Assembly (NCBI GenBank): GCA_964433845.1
Contig: CAYSTA010000002.1
Coordinates: forward strand, 9,643-73,642
Source: MAG-121220-bin8 sp964433845
Lineage (GTDB): Bacteria; Bacteroidota; Bacteroidia; Flavobacteriales; Flavobacteriaceae
Length of the DNA: 64,000 nucleotides
Direction of reading: 5' to 3'
Shown: one piece after another, positions 1-9,050 of the stretch
How positions within the stretch are numbered: the first letter of the stretch is position 1
How the letters are laid out: each line of letters begins with the position of its first letter
Notes under the pieces: model-generated
The model's database searches: none
Seen by the model: only the letters and a program-made list of their open reading frames with translations
Told to the model about the DNA's origin: nothing
Position numbers and translations under genes: made by a program

Positions 1-1394
1 CCTAGATAATCTTGGACGGTTCTAAAACCTATATAAGATCTTTTTTCATCCTTATATTCATAATCTCTAGCACTTACTCTTAAAAAGTATGCTATATCTT
101 TCCACGATCCTCCACGAATAACTTTTCTTAAATTAGTAGAGTCCGCAACATTTGGATTAAGTCCCATATCAAAACCATAAGCTCCTTTATCATACGATGA
201 ATCCGTCCATTCTGAGACATTACCAGCCATATTGTATAATCCATAATCATTTGGCCAATAAGACTTGGCTTCAACAGTGTAAAGCGCATTATCAGATGCA
301 TAATCACCTCTATTTGGCTTAAAGTTTGCTAGAAAGCAACCTTTACTATCAATTGTATAAGGACCACCCCAAGGATAAGTTGCTGATTCCAAACCTCCTC
401 TAGCTGCATATTCCCATTCTGCTTCACTAGGAAGTCTAAATGAAGCAACTTTTTGACCATTCTTTTTTCTAGATTTCTGGTATTGATTCTTATACATAGT
501 TCTCCAATGAGCGAAAGCTTTGGCTTGCTCCCAAGAAACTCCAACTACAGGATAGTCATTATAAGCATCATGCCAGAAATAATCATTATGCATTGGCTCA
601 TTGTAACTATAACTAAAATCTTTAATCCATGCAGTTGTATCTGGATAAATAGGAATTACCTTTTCTTTAAAAAAATCTTTCCTAGTTTCACTATCGGATT
701 TAATTGCCGCTTCAGCATCAAAAACAGTATAGGTATATTCTATTTTTTTGGTATCAAATGTTCTCTCTCCATTAAAAGACTCCTCTTTTGGGAGGAAAAA
801 CCCTTCACCTGGGATTAAACCTTCCATTACTTCAGCATAAGCAAGATCAGGATATTCCTCTCTATCCCAAAAAATATCATTATCAAAATTTAAATTATAT
901 GTGCTTTTGTCAAATTCACTAATTTCAAGGTCTAAATTTGCTTCTTTATAAAGAGTATAACCTCCTTTTTCCTCATCACTTAGATCCTCAGTGATTTCAT
1001 ATTGTGGAAAAAATGAATTGATACTATTGTCTTTATCTAAATCTTCCTGAGTGGGATTAGACCCTAATTCTTCAATTGCTCTTTTAGCCAATGCATCTCT
1101 TACAACAGAATCTCTAACCCAATTAACAAATTGCTTGTACTCTCCGTTTGTAATTTCAGTTTCATCCATGTAAAATGCCTTTATTGATACTGTACTTACA
1201 GGTGCATTTTTTAATTGCACATAGTCATCATCTGCCATCCCCATTAAAAAAGCTCCACTAGGTACTAAAACCATTCCTGAAGGCTGAGAAGGGAAAAACT
1301 TTTCACCTGCATAACCAACCAATTCTCCTCTATCGGATTTGGAACAAGAAAATGCTAGTATTGAAATTGTAATTATTAATAATATTTTCTTCAC
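1..1394 (-). CDS. gldK: GldK, gliding motility / type IX secretion lipoprotein (3' end cut by window edge)
   Basis: GldK is an outer-membrane lipoprotein that forms a periplasmic ring with GldN in the type IX secretion system. I read this frame from a GTG at 1394-1392. The first residues form a lipoprotein signal with lipobox LAFSC (Cys at about residue 17), followed by SKSDRGELVGYAG, typical of GldK N-termini. The rest is a formylglycine-generating-enzyme-like (SUMF1) fold, with YMDETEITNGEY near the start, then WEYAARGG and GFRTVQDY at the end. About 465 residues are present, close to full family length, so only the last codon or two and the stop lie beyond position 1. Flavobacterial gldK normally sits downstream of topA and an arginase-fold gene and is followed by gldL, gldM and gldN, so those genes are expected to the left. 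The fold is structural here and not known to be enzymatic. Confidence 0.92.
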   Translation of the reverse strand, partial: MKKILLIITISILAFSCSKSDRGELVGYAGEKFFPSQPSGMVLVPSGAFLMGMADDDYVQLKNAPVSTVSIKAFYMDETEITNGEYKQFVNWVRDSVVRDALAKRAIEELGSNPTQEDLDKDNSINSFFPQYEITEDLSDEEKGGYTLYKEANLDLEISEFDKSTYNLNFDNDIFWDREEYPDLAYAEVMEGLIPGEGFFLPKEESFNGERTFDTKKIEYTYTVFDAEAAIKSDSETRKDFFKEKVIPIYPDTTAWIKDFSYSYNEPMHNDYFWHDAYNDYPVVGVSWEQAKAFAHWRTMYKNQYQKSRKKNGQKVASFRLPSEAEWEYAARGGLESATYPWGGPYTIDSKGCFLANFKPNRGDYASDNALYTVEAKSYWPNDYGLYNMAGNVSEWTDSSYDKGAYGFDMGLNPNVADSTNLRKVIRGGSWKDIAYFLRVSARDYEYKDEKRSYIGFRTVQDYL

Positions 1395-1439
1395 TTATTT
1401 TTAATTTTTTCTAAAGTTGGAATCAGTAAAAATAACATA

Positions 1440-1456
1440 ATTTTAGACGCTAAAAT
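1440..1456 (-). repeat. short inverted repeat between the arginase-fold gene and gldK
   Basis: Two perfect 7-base arms, ATTTTAG and CTAAAAT, flank a 3-base loop in the 77-base gap before gldK. On the minus strand only a loose T-rich run follows, so it could be a weak terminator for topA and its neighbour, a leader hairpin of gldK, or an AT-rich coincidence. Confidence 0.3.
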
Positions 1457-1471
1457 AAACTTTTGGTTTAA

Positions 1472-2599
1472 TTATACGAAATTTCTTTTTAAACTTAGCA
1501 ATATTCTTCCAGAAATAATCTCATTACAAGCATCAATATAATCCTCATTATTACAAGGTATTAACGTATTGTTTTTTGAATTATTATCTAACTCAAACCA
1601 CCATTTTTGACTTAAATCACTATTATAAAACTTTAGTTGCTGACCTCCTATAGAAACGTAGTAAGAATTTCCTTTGAAATCTTTAGAATTAGGATCTTCC
1701 TTTATTCTAAGACAAAACCCTTCAATAAAATACCATACAGCCTGTGATAAAAGAGCATAAGAAATTTTATTATCAAAAACATCAAAAATACCAATAGAAG
1801 AAACCCTATTGCTAATTCCAGCATATCTTGAAATAGTACATATCTGACTACTTTGAAAGCCATTAGGAAAATTATGAATAAAGTTCAATTCAGATGCTTT
1901 TATTGATTTAAAATCAATGGAAACAATGTTGGTATTTCTTAAGCAGGGTTCAATAATATTAATTTTTCTATCAACTTTTCCTAGTCTATAGAATTCAAAC
2001 TGCATTTTTTCTAATAAATCAATTTCTTCCTGAGAATTTAAAAAGGTTTGAAAGCCAATATTACTATAATGGTTTAATTCATTTTTTTCATCTAAAATTA
2101 TTTTTGACATGAATGAAAGATCATTAAACTGATTCTTAATTTGACCCAAATCAAATTTATTATCTATACAACTTAAATTAATCTCATTCCCCTTTCCACA
2201 ATAAGACTTATAAATAGGAAATGTTAAGTCTTGACTTCCTCCGATAAAAAAAGGGATTACATTATTTTCTATTAAAGTTTCAGAAATATATTGAACAGCA
2301 TAATAGGTGTCTGAAAGTTTATTTCCATTAATAACATCTCCTAAATCAACTAAATTAACTTTCCAATCTCCACTATAGAGAGAATAAAATGCTTTCCTAA
2401 AAGAATTAGATTTAATATAATTTGAATTAGAACTAGAAGAGCCTCTATATTCATTTAATCCAATTAATGCAATATCTATTTTAGATAAATCAATATTTTC
2501 ATCATTAATAAACAAGTTTTTGCCAATTGATGAAACGGGCAATCTATCTATATATTTTAAAATACTTCCTTTTAATGGAGCAAGAAAATCATCAAGCAT
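1472..2599 (-). CDS. arginase/formimidoylglutamase-fold protein with degenerate metal site
   Basis: 375 residues with the overall layout of the ureohydrolase (arginase, agmatinase, formimidoylglutamase) fold. The three metal-binding motifs can be placed but are altered. The usual GGDHS is GGSQD (about residues 120-124), the usual DxHxD is DNKFD (146-150), and the usual SxDxD is SIDFK (227-231). Both His ligands and one Asp are therefore gone, and the protein is unlikely to be a dinuclear-manganese hydrolase. Its ATG shares one base with the topA stop codon (TAATG), which implies coupled translation, and gldK follows 77 bases downstream. Flavobacteria commonly carry a gene annotated as formimidoylglutamase at this spot. 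Whether those relatives keep the metals I cannot check. The role is unknown. A structural or regulatory pseudoenzyme tied to the gld operon or to topA is one possibility. Confidence 0.8.
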   Translation of the reverse strand: MLDDFLAPLKGSILKYIDRLPVSSIGKNLFINDENIDLSKIDIALIGLNEYRGSSSSNSNYIKSNSFRKAFYSLYSGDWKVNLVDLGDVINGNKLSDTYYAVQYISETLIENNVIPFFIGGSQDLTFPIYKSYCGKGNEINLSCIDNKFDLGQIKNQFNDLSFMSKIILDEKNELNHYSNIGFQTFLNSQEEIDLLEKMQFEFYRLGKVDRKINIIEPCLRNTNIVSIDFKSIKASELNFIHNFPNGFQSSQICTISRYAGISNRVSSIGIFDVFDNKISYALLSQAVWYFIEGFCLRIKEDPNSKDFKGNSYYVSIGGQQLKFYNSDLSQKWWFELDNNSKNNTLIPCNNEDYIDACNEIISGRILLSLKRNFV

Positions 2600-5058
2600 T
2601 ATTTCTTTTTAGATTTACTTTTTTTAAATAAAGCAATTACATCATCCTTAGAAAATTTCTCTATATCCGTTCCCTTTGGTAATTGTATTTTAGTTTTTCC
2701 TTTTATAACATTGAACCTTCCCCACCTAGCCTTTTCAATTCTAATTCCTTCATCTTTCCAAATTTTTAGAATTTTTTCTGCTTCTTTTTTCTTTTTTTCC
2801 TCAATCAACTTTTCAAGATCTTCCTGAGATAAGTTTTCAAAATTATAGGATTTATTCACATTTATAAATAGCCCATTCCATTTAATAAAAGGACCAAACC
2901 TTCCTTTTCCTTTACTAATATCATATCCTTCATAATTTCCAATAGGAGCATCAGCTCTTCTTTTTTCAAGAATCAATTCGATTGCCTGCTCTAAAGTAAC
3001 TTCTAATGGATTAATCCCTTTTGGCAGGGATACAAAAACATTATTATGTCTAACATAAGGACCAAATCTACCTGCATTTGACTCTACTTTTTCATTTTCA
3101 AAATCTCCTAAATAACATGGTAGTTTAAAAAGCTCTAAACTTTCTTTTAATGTGATTTTTCCAATTTTTTGATCAGGAAGAAGGCTAGCAAAAATTGGTT
3201 TTTCTTCATCTTCAACTGTTCCAATCTGTACCATCGGTCCAAACTTTCCTAAACGAACAACAACTTTTCTTCCACTTACTGGATCAATACCCAAAATTCT
3301 TTCACCGGATTCTCTTTTAGCATTTTCTTTAACATTTTCTATATTCAAATGAAAACTTCCGTAAAAATCTTTTAAAATAGTTGTCCATTCTTTATCTCCA
3401 TTAGCTATTTTATCAAAATCTTGCTCAACACTTGCAGTAAAATTATAATCCAAAATATTCTTAAAATTATTTACTAGAAAATTAGTAACAATAATTCCTG
3501 TTTCGGTAGGGACAAGCTTGCCCTTATCGGAACCTATTGTTTCATTAGATTTTTTTGCTTCAATATTATTGCCTATTAAATGTAATTCCGTATACATTCT
3601 TGTTTCACCTTCAAAAGTCCCTTTTGAAACATATTTTCTATTCTGAATAGTAGTTATCGTAGGAGCATAAGTTGAAGGTCTCCCAATTCCTAGCTCTTCA
3701 AGTTTTTTAACTAATGCTGCTTCAGTAAATCTAAATGGTGGCTTAGAAAATTTTTGAGTAGCTACCATTTTTAGATTTGTTAAACTTTCTCCAACTGAAA
3801 GTTCAGGAAGAATATTACTATTTTCTTCACTTTCACTTTCTTCAACACTAGCAACATAAACTTTTAAAAAACCATCAAATTTTACTACTTCGCCTTTACT
3901 GCTAAATTCATTTTGATAAGTATTTGATTTAATTTTTAAAATTGTTCTTTCAAGTAACGAATTACTCATTTGAGAAGCTATAGTCCTTAGCCAAATTAAT
4001 TTATATAATCTAGATTGATCTGAATCCATTTGAACTTCAGGTTTTTCCAAATTAGTTGGTCTAATAGCTTCATGCGCTTCCTGAGCAACTTTATTTTTGT
4101 TGCTATATTTTCTTCTAAATGAATAATTTTTCCCAAACTGTTTCGATATAACTTCCTGTGCTGAATTTAATGCTTCATTAGATAAATTAACACTGTCCGT
4201 TCTCATATAAGTTATATTCCCTGACTCATACAGCTTTTGGGCTGCTAACATTGTTCTACTAACACTATAACCTAATTTTCTTGAAGCTTCTTGTTGCAAG
4301 GTTGAAGTGGTAAATGGCGGTGAAGGGGATTTTTTAAAAGGAGTTTTTTCTATTGAAGAAATACTAAATTTCTCTCCAATACTATTGTTAAAAAAATCCC
4401 TTACCTCATCCTCAGAGTTAAAATTATTTGATAATTGAGCAGTAAATTCTTGATTTTTTGAATTACTAAACCTTCCCAACACTCTATAAAATGCAGAAGG
4501 TACAAAGTCATTTATTTCATTCTCACGATCAACTAATAGCCTAACTGCTACTGATTGAACCCTTCCAGCAGAAAGTCCTCCCTTCACTTTTCTCCATAAG
4601 ATTGGAGATATCTCAAATCCAACCAATCTGTCTATCACTCTTCTAGCCTGTTGAGCATTGACCAAATTGTAATCAATTTCCCTAGGATTTTCAATAGCTT
4701 TTGATATAGCATTTTTAGTTATTTCTCTAAAAACAATTCTTTTTGTCTTATTCTTTTCAAGCTTTAAAGTTTCAGAAAGATGCCAAGCAATAGCTTCTCC
4801 CTCTCTATCCTCATCACTGGCTAACCAGACAAAATCTACACTATCTACCTCCTTTTTTAGATTTTTAACTACATCTTTCTTATCCTTAGATACAATATAT
4901 TTTGGTTTAAAATTATTCTCAATATCAATTCCAATTTCCTTTGATGGTAAATCGGAAATATGTCCATAACTAGAAGCAACCTTAAAATCACTTCCTAAAT
5001 ATTTTTCAATGGTTTTAGCCTTAGCAGGAGATTCAACGATTACTAAATTTTTGGGCAT
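2599..5058 (-). CDS. topA: DNA topoisomerase I
   Basis: Type IA topoisomerase that relaxes negative supercoils through a transient 5'-phosphotyrosine link. The Toprim domain is at the N-terminus (VIVESPAKAKTIEKYLG; acidic triad in DEDREGE, about residues 82-88). The catalytic Tyr lies in NITYMRTDSVNLS (about residue 284). The core gate motifs GLSAGRVQSVAVRL and GIGRPSTYAPT are present. The C-terminus has repeated GRFGPYV/GKFGPMV-type modules rather than Cys4 zinc fingers, as is common in Bacteroidota, and ends in a Lys-rich tail. At 819 residues the length is normal. A Bacteroidota-type promoter lies 22-48 bases upstream. The stop codon overlaps the start of the arginase-fold gene, so the two are probably co-transcribed. 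Confidence 0.97.
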   Translation of the reverse strand: MPKNLVIVESPAKAKTIEKYLGSDFKVASSYGHISDLPSKEIGIDIENNFKPKYIVSKDKKDVVKNLKKEVDSVDFVWLASDEDREGEAIAWHLSETLKLEKNKTKRIVFREITKNAISKAIENPREIDYNLVNAQQARRVIDRLVGFEISPILWRKVKGGLSAGRVQSVAVRLLVDRENEINDFVPSAFYRVLGRFSNSKNQEFTAQLSNNFNSEDEVRDFFNNSIGEKFSISSIEKTPFKKSPSPPFTTSTLQQEASRKLGYSVSRTMLAAQKLYESGNITYMRTDSVNLSNEALNSAQEVISKQFGKNYSFRRKYSNKNKVAQEAHEAIRPTNLEKPEVQMDSDQSRLYKLIWLRTIASQMSNSLLERTILKIKSNTYQNEFSSKGEVVKFDGFLKVYVASVEESESEENSNILPELSVGESLTNLKMVATQKFSKPPFRFTEAALVKKLEELGIGRPSTYAPTITTIQNRKYVSKGTFEGETRMYTELHLIGNNIEAKKSNETIGSDKGKLVPTETGIIVTNFLVNNFKNILDYNFTASVEQDFDKIANGDKEWTTILKDFYGSFHLNIENVKENAKRESGERILGIDPVSGRKVVVRLGKFGPMVQIGTVEDEEKPIFASLLPDQKIGKITLKESLELFKLPCYLGDFENEKVESNAGRFGPYVRHNNVFVSLPKGINPLEVTLEQAIELILEKRRADAPIGNYEGYDISKGKGRFGPFIKWNGLFINVNKSYNFENLSQEDLEKLIEEKKKKEAEKILKIWKDEGIRIEKARWGRFNVIKGKTKIQLPKGTDIEKFSKDDVIALFKKSKSKKK

Positions 5059-5079
5059 AAAGTTTAAAATTTAAGATCA

Positions 5080-5106
5080 CAAAAGTATATTATTTTTTTT
5101 ATTCAA
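5080..5106 (-). promoter_or_regulatory. candidate topA promoter (Bacteroidota type)
   Basis: On the minus strand a -33 TTG (complement of 5104-5106) is followed after 16 bases by TACTTTTG (complement of 5080-5087), matching TAnnTTTG. The spacer is one base shorter than the usual 17-23. The start of topA lies about 15-20 bases beyond the expected transcription start. Confidence 0.5.
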
Positions 5107-5160
5107 ATTTAATTAGATCTTTTTTAGGATTCTATTTATTCTAAAATTATTACTGACATA

Positions 5161-5191
5161 TTGTCATAATTCCTATTAAATATTATATTTG
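5161..5191 (+). promoter_or_regulatory. candidate miaB-operon promoter (Bacteroidota type)
   Basis: TTG at 5161-5163, a 20-base spacer and TATATTTG at 5184-5191 match the Bacteroidota housekeeping consensus TTG-N17-23-TAnnTTTG. The miaB ATG is 28 bases downstream. This is likely the main promoter for the overlapping miaB-secG gene chain. Confidence 0.65.
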
Positions 5192-5218
5192 CACCAGATT
5201 ATAATTAGGATATTATAA

Positions 5219-6685
5219 ATGAGTGTTGATTTTAAAATAGAAAAAAAAGAATTTCATTCTAATTCAGTTAAAGCTAATTCGAAAAAATTCTATATAGAAA
5301 GTTATGGTTGTCAAATGAATTTTTCTGATAGTGAAGTTGTTGCTTCTATTGTTTCTAAAGAAGGTTATACTTCAACTCAAAATTTAAGTGATGCTGACTT
5401 AATACTACTTAATACTTGTTCAATTAGGGAAAAAGCTGAACAAACTGTTAGAAAAAGACTAAATGGTTTTAATAAATTAAAAAGAAAAAATAAAAATTTA
5501 AAAATTGGTGTTCTAGGCTGTATGGCAGAACGTTTAAAAAATAAGTTTTTAGAGGAAGAAAAAATAGTAGATTTAGTTGTAGGTCCAGATGCATATAAAG
5601 ATATTCCAAATTTAATTAAAGAAATTAATGATGGAAGAAATGCTGTAAATGTAATACTGTCTAAAGAAGAAACTTACGGAGATATAAATCCCATTCGTTT
5701 ATTAACTAACGGTGTTACAGCTTTTGTTTCTATAACTAGAGGATGTGACAACATGTGTTCTTTTTGCGTTGTTCCTTTTACTAGAGGAAGGGAAAGAAGT
5801 CGTGACCCCAAAAGTATATTAGAAGAGATAAAAATATTAGTTAATAAAGGCTATAAAGAAATAACTCTTCTAGGCCAAAATGTAGATAGTTATTTATGGT
5901 ACGGAGGAGGCTTAAAAAAAGATTTTAAAAAAATTAGTTCATTAAGACAAAAAACCTCAATTAATTTTTCAAAATTATTAAAATTAGTGGCTGAATCATT
6001 CCCTTCAATAAGAATTAGGTTTTCTACTTCAAATCCTCAGGACATGAGTTCTGATGTTATAAAAACAATGTCTAAATATAATAACATCTGTAACCATATT
6101 CATCTTCCTGTTCAATCAGGAAGTAATAAAATTCTAAAGGCAATGAACAGACAACACACAAGAGAAGAATATCTAGAGTTAATAGATGAAATAAAAGAAA
6201 TTATACCAGATTGCTCAATTTCACAAGATATTATCTCTGGATTTCCAAATGAAACTGAAGAAGACCATAAACTTACTCTTGACTTGATGGAAAAAGTAAA
6301 ATATGATTTCGGATATATGTTTAAATATTCTGAAAGACCAGGAACTTTATCATCCAAAAAATTTGATGACAATATTTCTGAATTAATGAAAAAAAATAGA
6401 TTACAGGAAATCGTAGATCTACAACAAAAGCATAGTTATTACAGGACCAAAAGCTATTTAGGTAAAATAGTTGAAGTCTTAATTGAAAAAGAATCTAAAA
6501 AATCAAGTTCTCAATGGAGTGGAAGGAATCAACAAAATACAGTAGTTGTATTCAATAAAGAACATTATCATATAGGAGATTTTGTTAATGTTTTAATTAC
6601 TGATTGCACTTCAGCTACATTGATTGGAAATGCAGTTAATTATTCTAAAAATTCAACAAATGGAATTATCTACTCAAACAATTAA
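5219..6685 (+). CDS. miaB: tRNA-2-methylthio-N6-dimethylallyladenosine synthase
   Basis: Radical-SAM methylthiotransferase that turns i6A37 into ms2i6A37 on tRNAs reading UNN codons. The N-terminal UPF0004 domain has its three cluster cysteines at about residues 31 (SYGCQMN), 67 (NTCSIRE) and 101 (GCMAER). The radical-SAM CxxxCxxC is RGCDNMCSFC (176, 180, 183), followed by VVPFTRGRERSR. A TRAM domain closes the 488-residue protein. The three N-terminal cysteines and the length favour MiaB over MtaB or RimO. It overlaps the next gene by 26 bases and begins a co-directional run into secG. Confidence 0.96.
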   Translation: MSVDFKIEKKEFHSNSVKANSKKFYIESYGCQMNFSDSEVVASIVSKEGYTSTQNLSDADLILLNTCSIREKAEQTVRKRLNGFNKLKRKNKNLKIGVLGCMAERLKNKFLEEEKIVDLVVGPDAYKDIPNLIKEINDGRNAVNVILSKEETYGDINPIRLLTNGVTAFVSITRGCDNMCSFCVVPFTRGRERSRDPKSILEEIKILVNKGYKEITLLGQNVDSYLWYGGGLKKDFKKISSLRQKTSINFSKLLKLVAESFPSIRIRFSTSNPQDMSSDVIKTMSKYNNICNHIHLPVQSGSNKILKAMNRQHTREEYLELIDEIKEIIPDCSISQDIISGFPNETEEDHKLTLDLMEKVKYDFGYMFKYSERPGTLSSKKFDDNISELMKKNRLQEIVDLQQKHSYYRTKSYLGKIVEVLIEKESKKSSSQWSGRNQQNTVVVFNKEHYHIGDFVNVLITDCTSATLIGNAVNYSKNSTNGIIYSNN

Positions 6686-7919
6686 ACAACGGTTTGGAAT
6701 AATTGGAAATGACCACTTATTAGACAGGGCAATAGAAAAAGCAGTTAGAGTCTCGCCTACTGATATTTCAGTACTAGTAACTGGAGAAAGTGGAGTTGGA
6801 AAAGAAAGTTTTCCAAAAATTATTCATCAATTATCTCATAGAAAACACAACAAATATATTGCAGTTAACTGTGGGGCTATACCGGAAGGAACCATTGATT
6901 CTGAGTTATTTGGACATGAAAAGGGGGCTTTTACCGGAGCAGCTAATTCAAGAAAAGGATACTTTGAGGTAGCTGATGGAGGAACAATTTTTTTAGATGA
7001 AGTTGGTGAACTACCAATAACAACGCAAGTTAGGCTTTTGAGAGTTTTAGAAAATGGGGAGTTTATAAAAGTTGGGTCTTCTGAAGTTCATAAAACAAAT
7101 GTTAGAATTGTAGCTGCAACTAATTTAGACATGGAATCTGCCATTAACAAAGGAAAATTTAGAGAAGATCTTTTTTATAGACTCAGTACTGTTGAAATTA
7201 AAGTTCCTCCTTTAAGAAATAGAAAAGAAGATATACATTTATTATTTCGAAAGTTTGCTTCAGATTTTGCAAAAAAATATAATATGCCAACTGTAAGATT
7301 AGATAATAATGCTCAAAAACTTTTAACTCTATATCCTTGGAATGGAAACGTTAGACAACTTAGAAATGTTGCTGAGCAACTATCAGTTTTGGAAGAAAAA
7401 AGAGATGTTTCAGTCTCTTTATTAAAATCTTATTTACCTGATTTTAATTCAACATTACCAGCAGTAATAAATAAACAAAAAGATTCAAGTGATTTTTCAA
7501 ATGAAAGAGAAATTTTATATAAAATACTTTTCGACATGAAAAAAGATTTAAATGATTTAAAAAAAATTACAGAACATTTAAATAATAGTGAAAAAAATGC
7601 AGATTATCAACAAGAAGATTTAAGTAATCTAGAAAAATTATATGAAATAAAATCTGATTCTAAAACAAAAACTACAGAATTAATTGAAATTGATAAAAAA
7701 AACAAGAAATTTAAAGAATCTAATTCATTTGAAGACAAATACCATTTTGCTGAAGAAATAAATGAAGAAGAAACATTATCTATTCATGACAAAGAATTAG
7801 AATTAATAATTAAGGCATTGGAAAGGAATAAGGGTAAAAGAAAAGCTGCAGCAAAAGAACTAGGAATTTCCGAAAGAACACTTTATAGAAAAATTAAACA
7901 GCATGATATTGAACTATAA
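6660..7919 (+). CDS. sigma-54-dependent activator, AAA+ with Fis-type HTH, no receiver domain
   Basis: Bacterial enhancer-binding protein. I place the start at ATG 6660 (MELSTQTIKQRFGIIG) because it begins at the conserved start of the AAA+ region; an upstream ATG at 6624 lies deep inside miaB. Walker A is GESGVGKE (about 42-49), the sigma-54 contact loop is the intact GAFTGA (about 89-94), Walker B is TIFLDEVGE (about 109-117), and the arginine-finger region FREDLFYRL is present. A Lys/Glu-rich, coiled-coil-like linker of about 100 residues leads to a Fis-family helix-turn-helix (KRKAAAKELGISERTLYRK). There is no N-terminal receiver, GAF or PAS domain, so control is likely through expression or a partner protein. 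Its stop overlaps lptE by 17 bases, hinting at a link with envelope assembly. Targets are unknown; a sigma-54-like promoter lies 1.5 kb downstream before groES. Confidence 0.92.
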   Translation: MELSTQTIKQRFGIIGNDHLLDRAIEKAVRVSPTDISVLVTGESGVGKESFPKIIHQLSHRKHNKYIAVNCGAIPEGTIDSELFGHEKGAFTGAANSRKGYFEVADGGTIFLDEVGELPITTQVRLLRVLENGEFIKVGSSEVHKTNVRIVAATNLDMESAINKGKFREDLFYRLSTVEIKVPPLRNRKEDIHLLFRKFASDFAKKYNMPTVRLDNNAQKLLTLYPWNGNVRQLRNVAEQLSVLEEKRDVSVSLLKSYLPDFNSTLPAVINKQKDSSDFSNEREILYKILFDMKKDLNDLKKITEHLNNSEKNADYQQEDLSNLEKLYEIKSDSKTKTTELIEIDKKNKKFKESNSFEDKYHFAEEINEEETLSIHDKELELIIKALERNKGKRKAAAKELGISERTLYRKIKQHDIEL

Positions 7920-8430
7920 AAAAATCTATCTTCTTTTTAGTCTAACTGCATTAACATTTTTAAGTTGCGGCAGTTACTCTTTTACAGGAGCATCAATTCC
8001 TGAAGGCACAGAAACTTTTCAGGTAAACTTTTTTGAAAATGATGCAGGAAATAATATGGGTTCCATTTTTGAACCCGGTTTAGATAGAGATTTTACTTTA
8101 GCTTTACAAAATATACTACAAAACCAAACAAATCTTCAATTAGTTTCCAATGATGGTGACCTAGTTTATGAAGGAGAAATTATTGAATATAGAGTTAGCC
8201 CTATGACTGCTACATCTGATTTAACTGCTGCACAAAACAGATTAAGCATTTCAATTAATGTTAGATTTTTCAACATTAAAAAAGAGGATGATGATTTTGA
8301 AAAAAGATTTTCATTTTATTTTGACTATCCAGCAGAGACTCAATTATTAAATATAAAATCTGAAGCTCATGAACTAATCTTTGAAAGAATAACTCAAGAT
8401 ATTTTTAATGCTTCATTAGCGAAATGGTAG
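7903..8430 (+). CDS. lptE: LPS-assembly lipoprotein LptE family
   Basis: LptE is the outer-membrane lipoprotein that plugs the LptD barrel during lipopolysaccharide export. The 175-residue product has a lipoprotein signal (LTFLSC, Cys at about residue 22), followed directly by GSYSFTGASIPEGTETFQV, typical of Bacteroidota LptE. The rest is the two-layer alpha/beta fold, with a conserved region around LQNQTNLQLVSNDGDLVYEG. It is translationally overlapped with both neighbours (17 bases with the regulator, 7 with the next gene). Identification rests on the N-terminal pattern and the conserved gene order before secG. Confidence 0.85.
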   Translation: MILNYKKIYLLFSLTALTFLSCGSYSFTGASIPEGTETFQVNFFENDAGNNMGSIFEPGLDRDFTLALQNILQNQTNLQLVSNDGDLVYEGEIIEYRVSPMTATSDLTAAQNRLSISINVRFFNIKKEDDDFEKRFSFYFDYPAETQLLNIKSEAHELIFERITQDIFNASLAKW

Positions 8431-9050
8431 AAATCAGTAAAAATAAATTTTCTCAAATAATTATTGATCCTAATCAAATAAGCTTAGATGAAACACTGTC
8501 ATTTAAAGGTCTCGTAAAAAAATATCCTTATTTTCAAGCAGCTAGAATAATTGAATTAATAGGATTAAAAAAACATAATAGTATTAGGTTTAATAAGGCA
8601 CTAAAAGAATGTGCTTTGTTTTCGACCGATCGCAGTGTTTTAAGAGATATTATTGAATTTAATAAAATTAATAATAATTTTATAGAATCAGAAGAAGTTA
8701 TTCTTTCTTCAGAAAAAACAAAAAATTCTTTTATAGAATGGTTAAAAGTCACAAAACCTATATCAAACAACACAAAAAATGACAATGAAACTTTGATACA
8801 AAATTTCATCAGATCTAAACCTGTAATTTCGTTTGAGAAACAAAGTTCAAAAAATAATTTAGCCAAAGAGTTTAAAGTCAGTAAAAAAGAATATATGACT
8901 GAAACATTAGCAAAACTTTATTTTGAACAAAGTAAATTTAAAGAAGCAATTAAGGCTTATGAGATTCTAGGTTTGAAATATCCAGAAAAAATCAGTTTAT
9001 TTGCAGACCAAATAAAAAAGATTAAAAATAATTTAAAAAATAAATCATGA
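8424..9050 (+). CDS. conserved flavobacterial protein of unknown function with TPR-like C-terminus
   Basis: 208 residues with no signal peptide and no membrane segment. The N-terminal half contains FKGLVKKYPYFQAARIIELIGLKKHNSIRFNKAL, which suggests helical hairpins. The last 60 residues (YMTETLAKLYFEQSKFKEAI, then KAYEILGLKYPEK) look like one tetratricopeptide repeat and a capping helix, so the protein probably binds another protein. It lies between lptE (7-base overlap) and secG (4-base overlap), the usual place for this gene in flavobacteria, which suggests a part in envelope biogenesis or secretion. I know of no assigned function. Confidence 0.8.
   Translation: MVEISKNKFSQIIIDPNQISLDETLSFKGLVKKYPYFQAARIIELIGLKKHNSIRFNKALKECALFSTDRSVLRDIIEFNKINNNFIESEEVILSSEKTKNSFIEWLKVTKPISNNTKNDNETLIQNFIRSKPVISFEKQSSKNNLAKEFKVSKKEYMTETLAKLYFEQSKFKEAIKAYEILGLKYPEKISLFADQIKKIKNNLKNKS

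Noticed and set aside
453..818. A 121-codon open frame on the plus strand
   Set aside because: It runs antisense to gldK, whose frame is continuous and has clear family motifs; the antisense product has no recognisable features.
1..1394. gldK lacking a stop codon considered as a truncation
   Set aside because: The frame runs to the window edge at full family length; only the last codons are outside.
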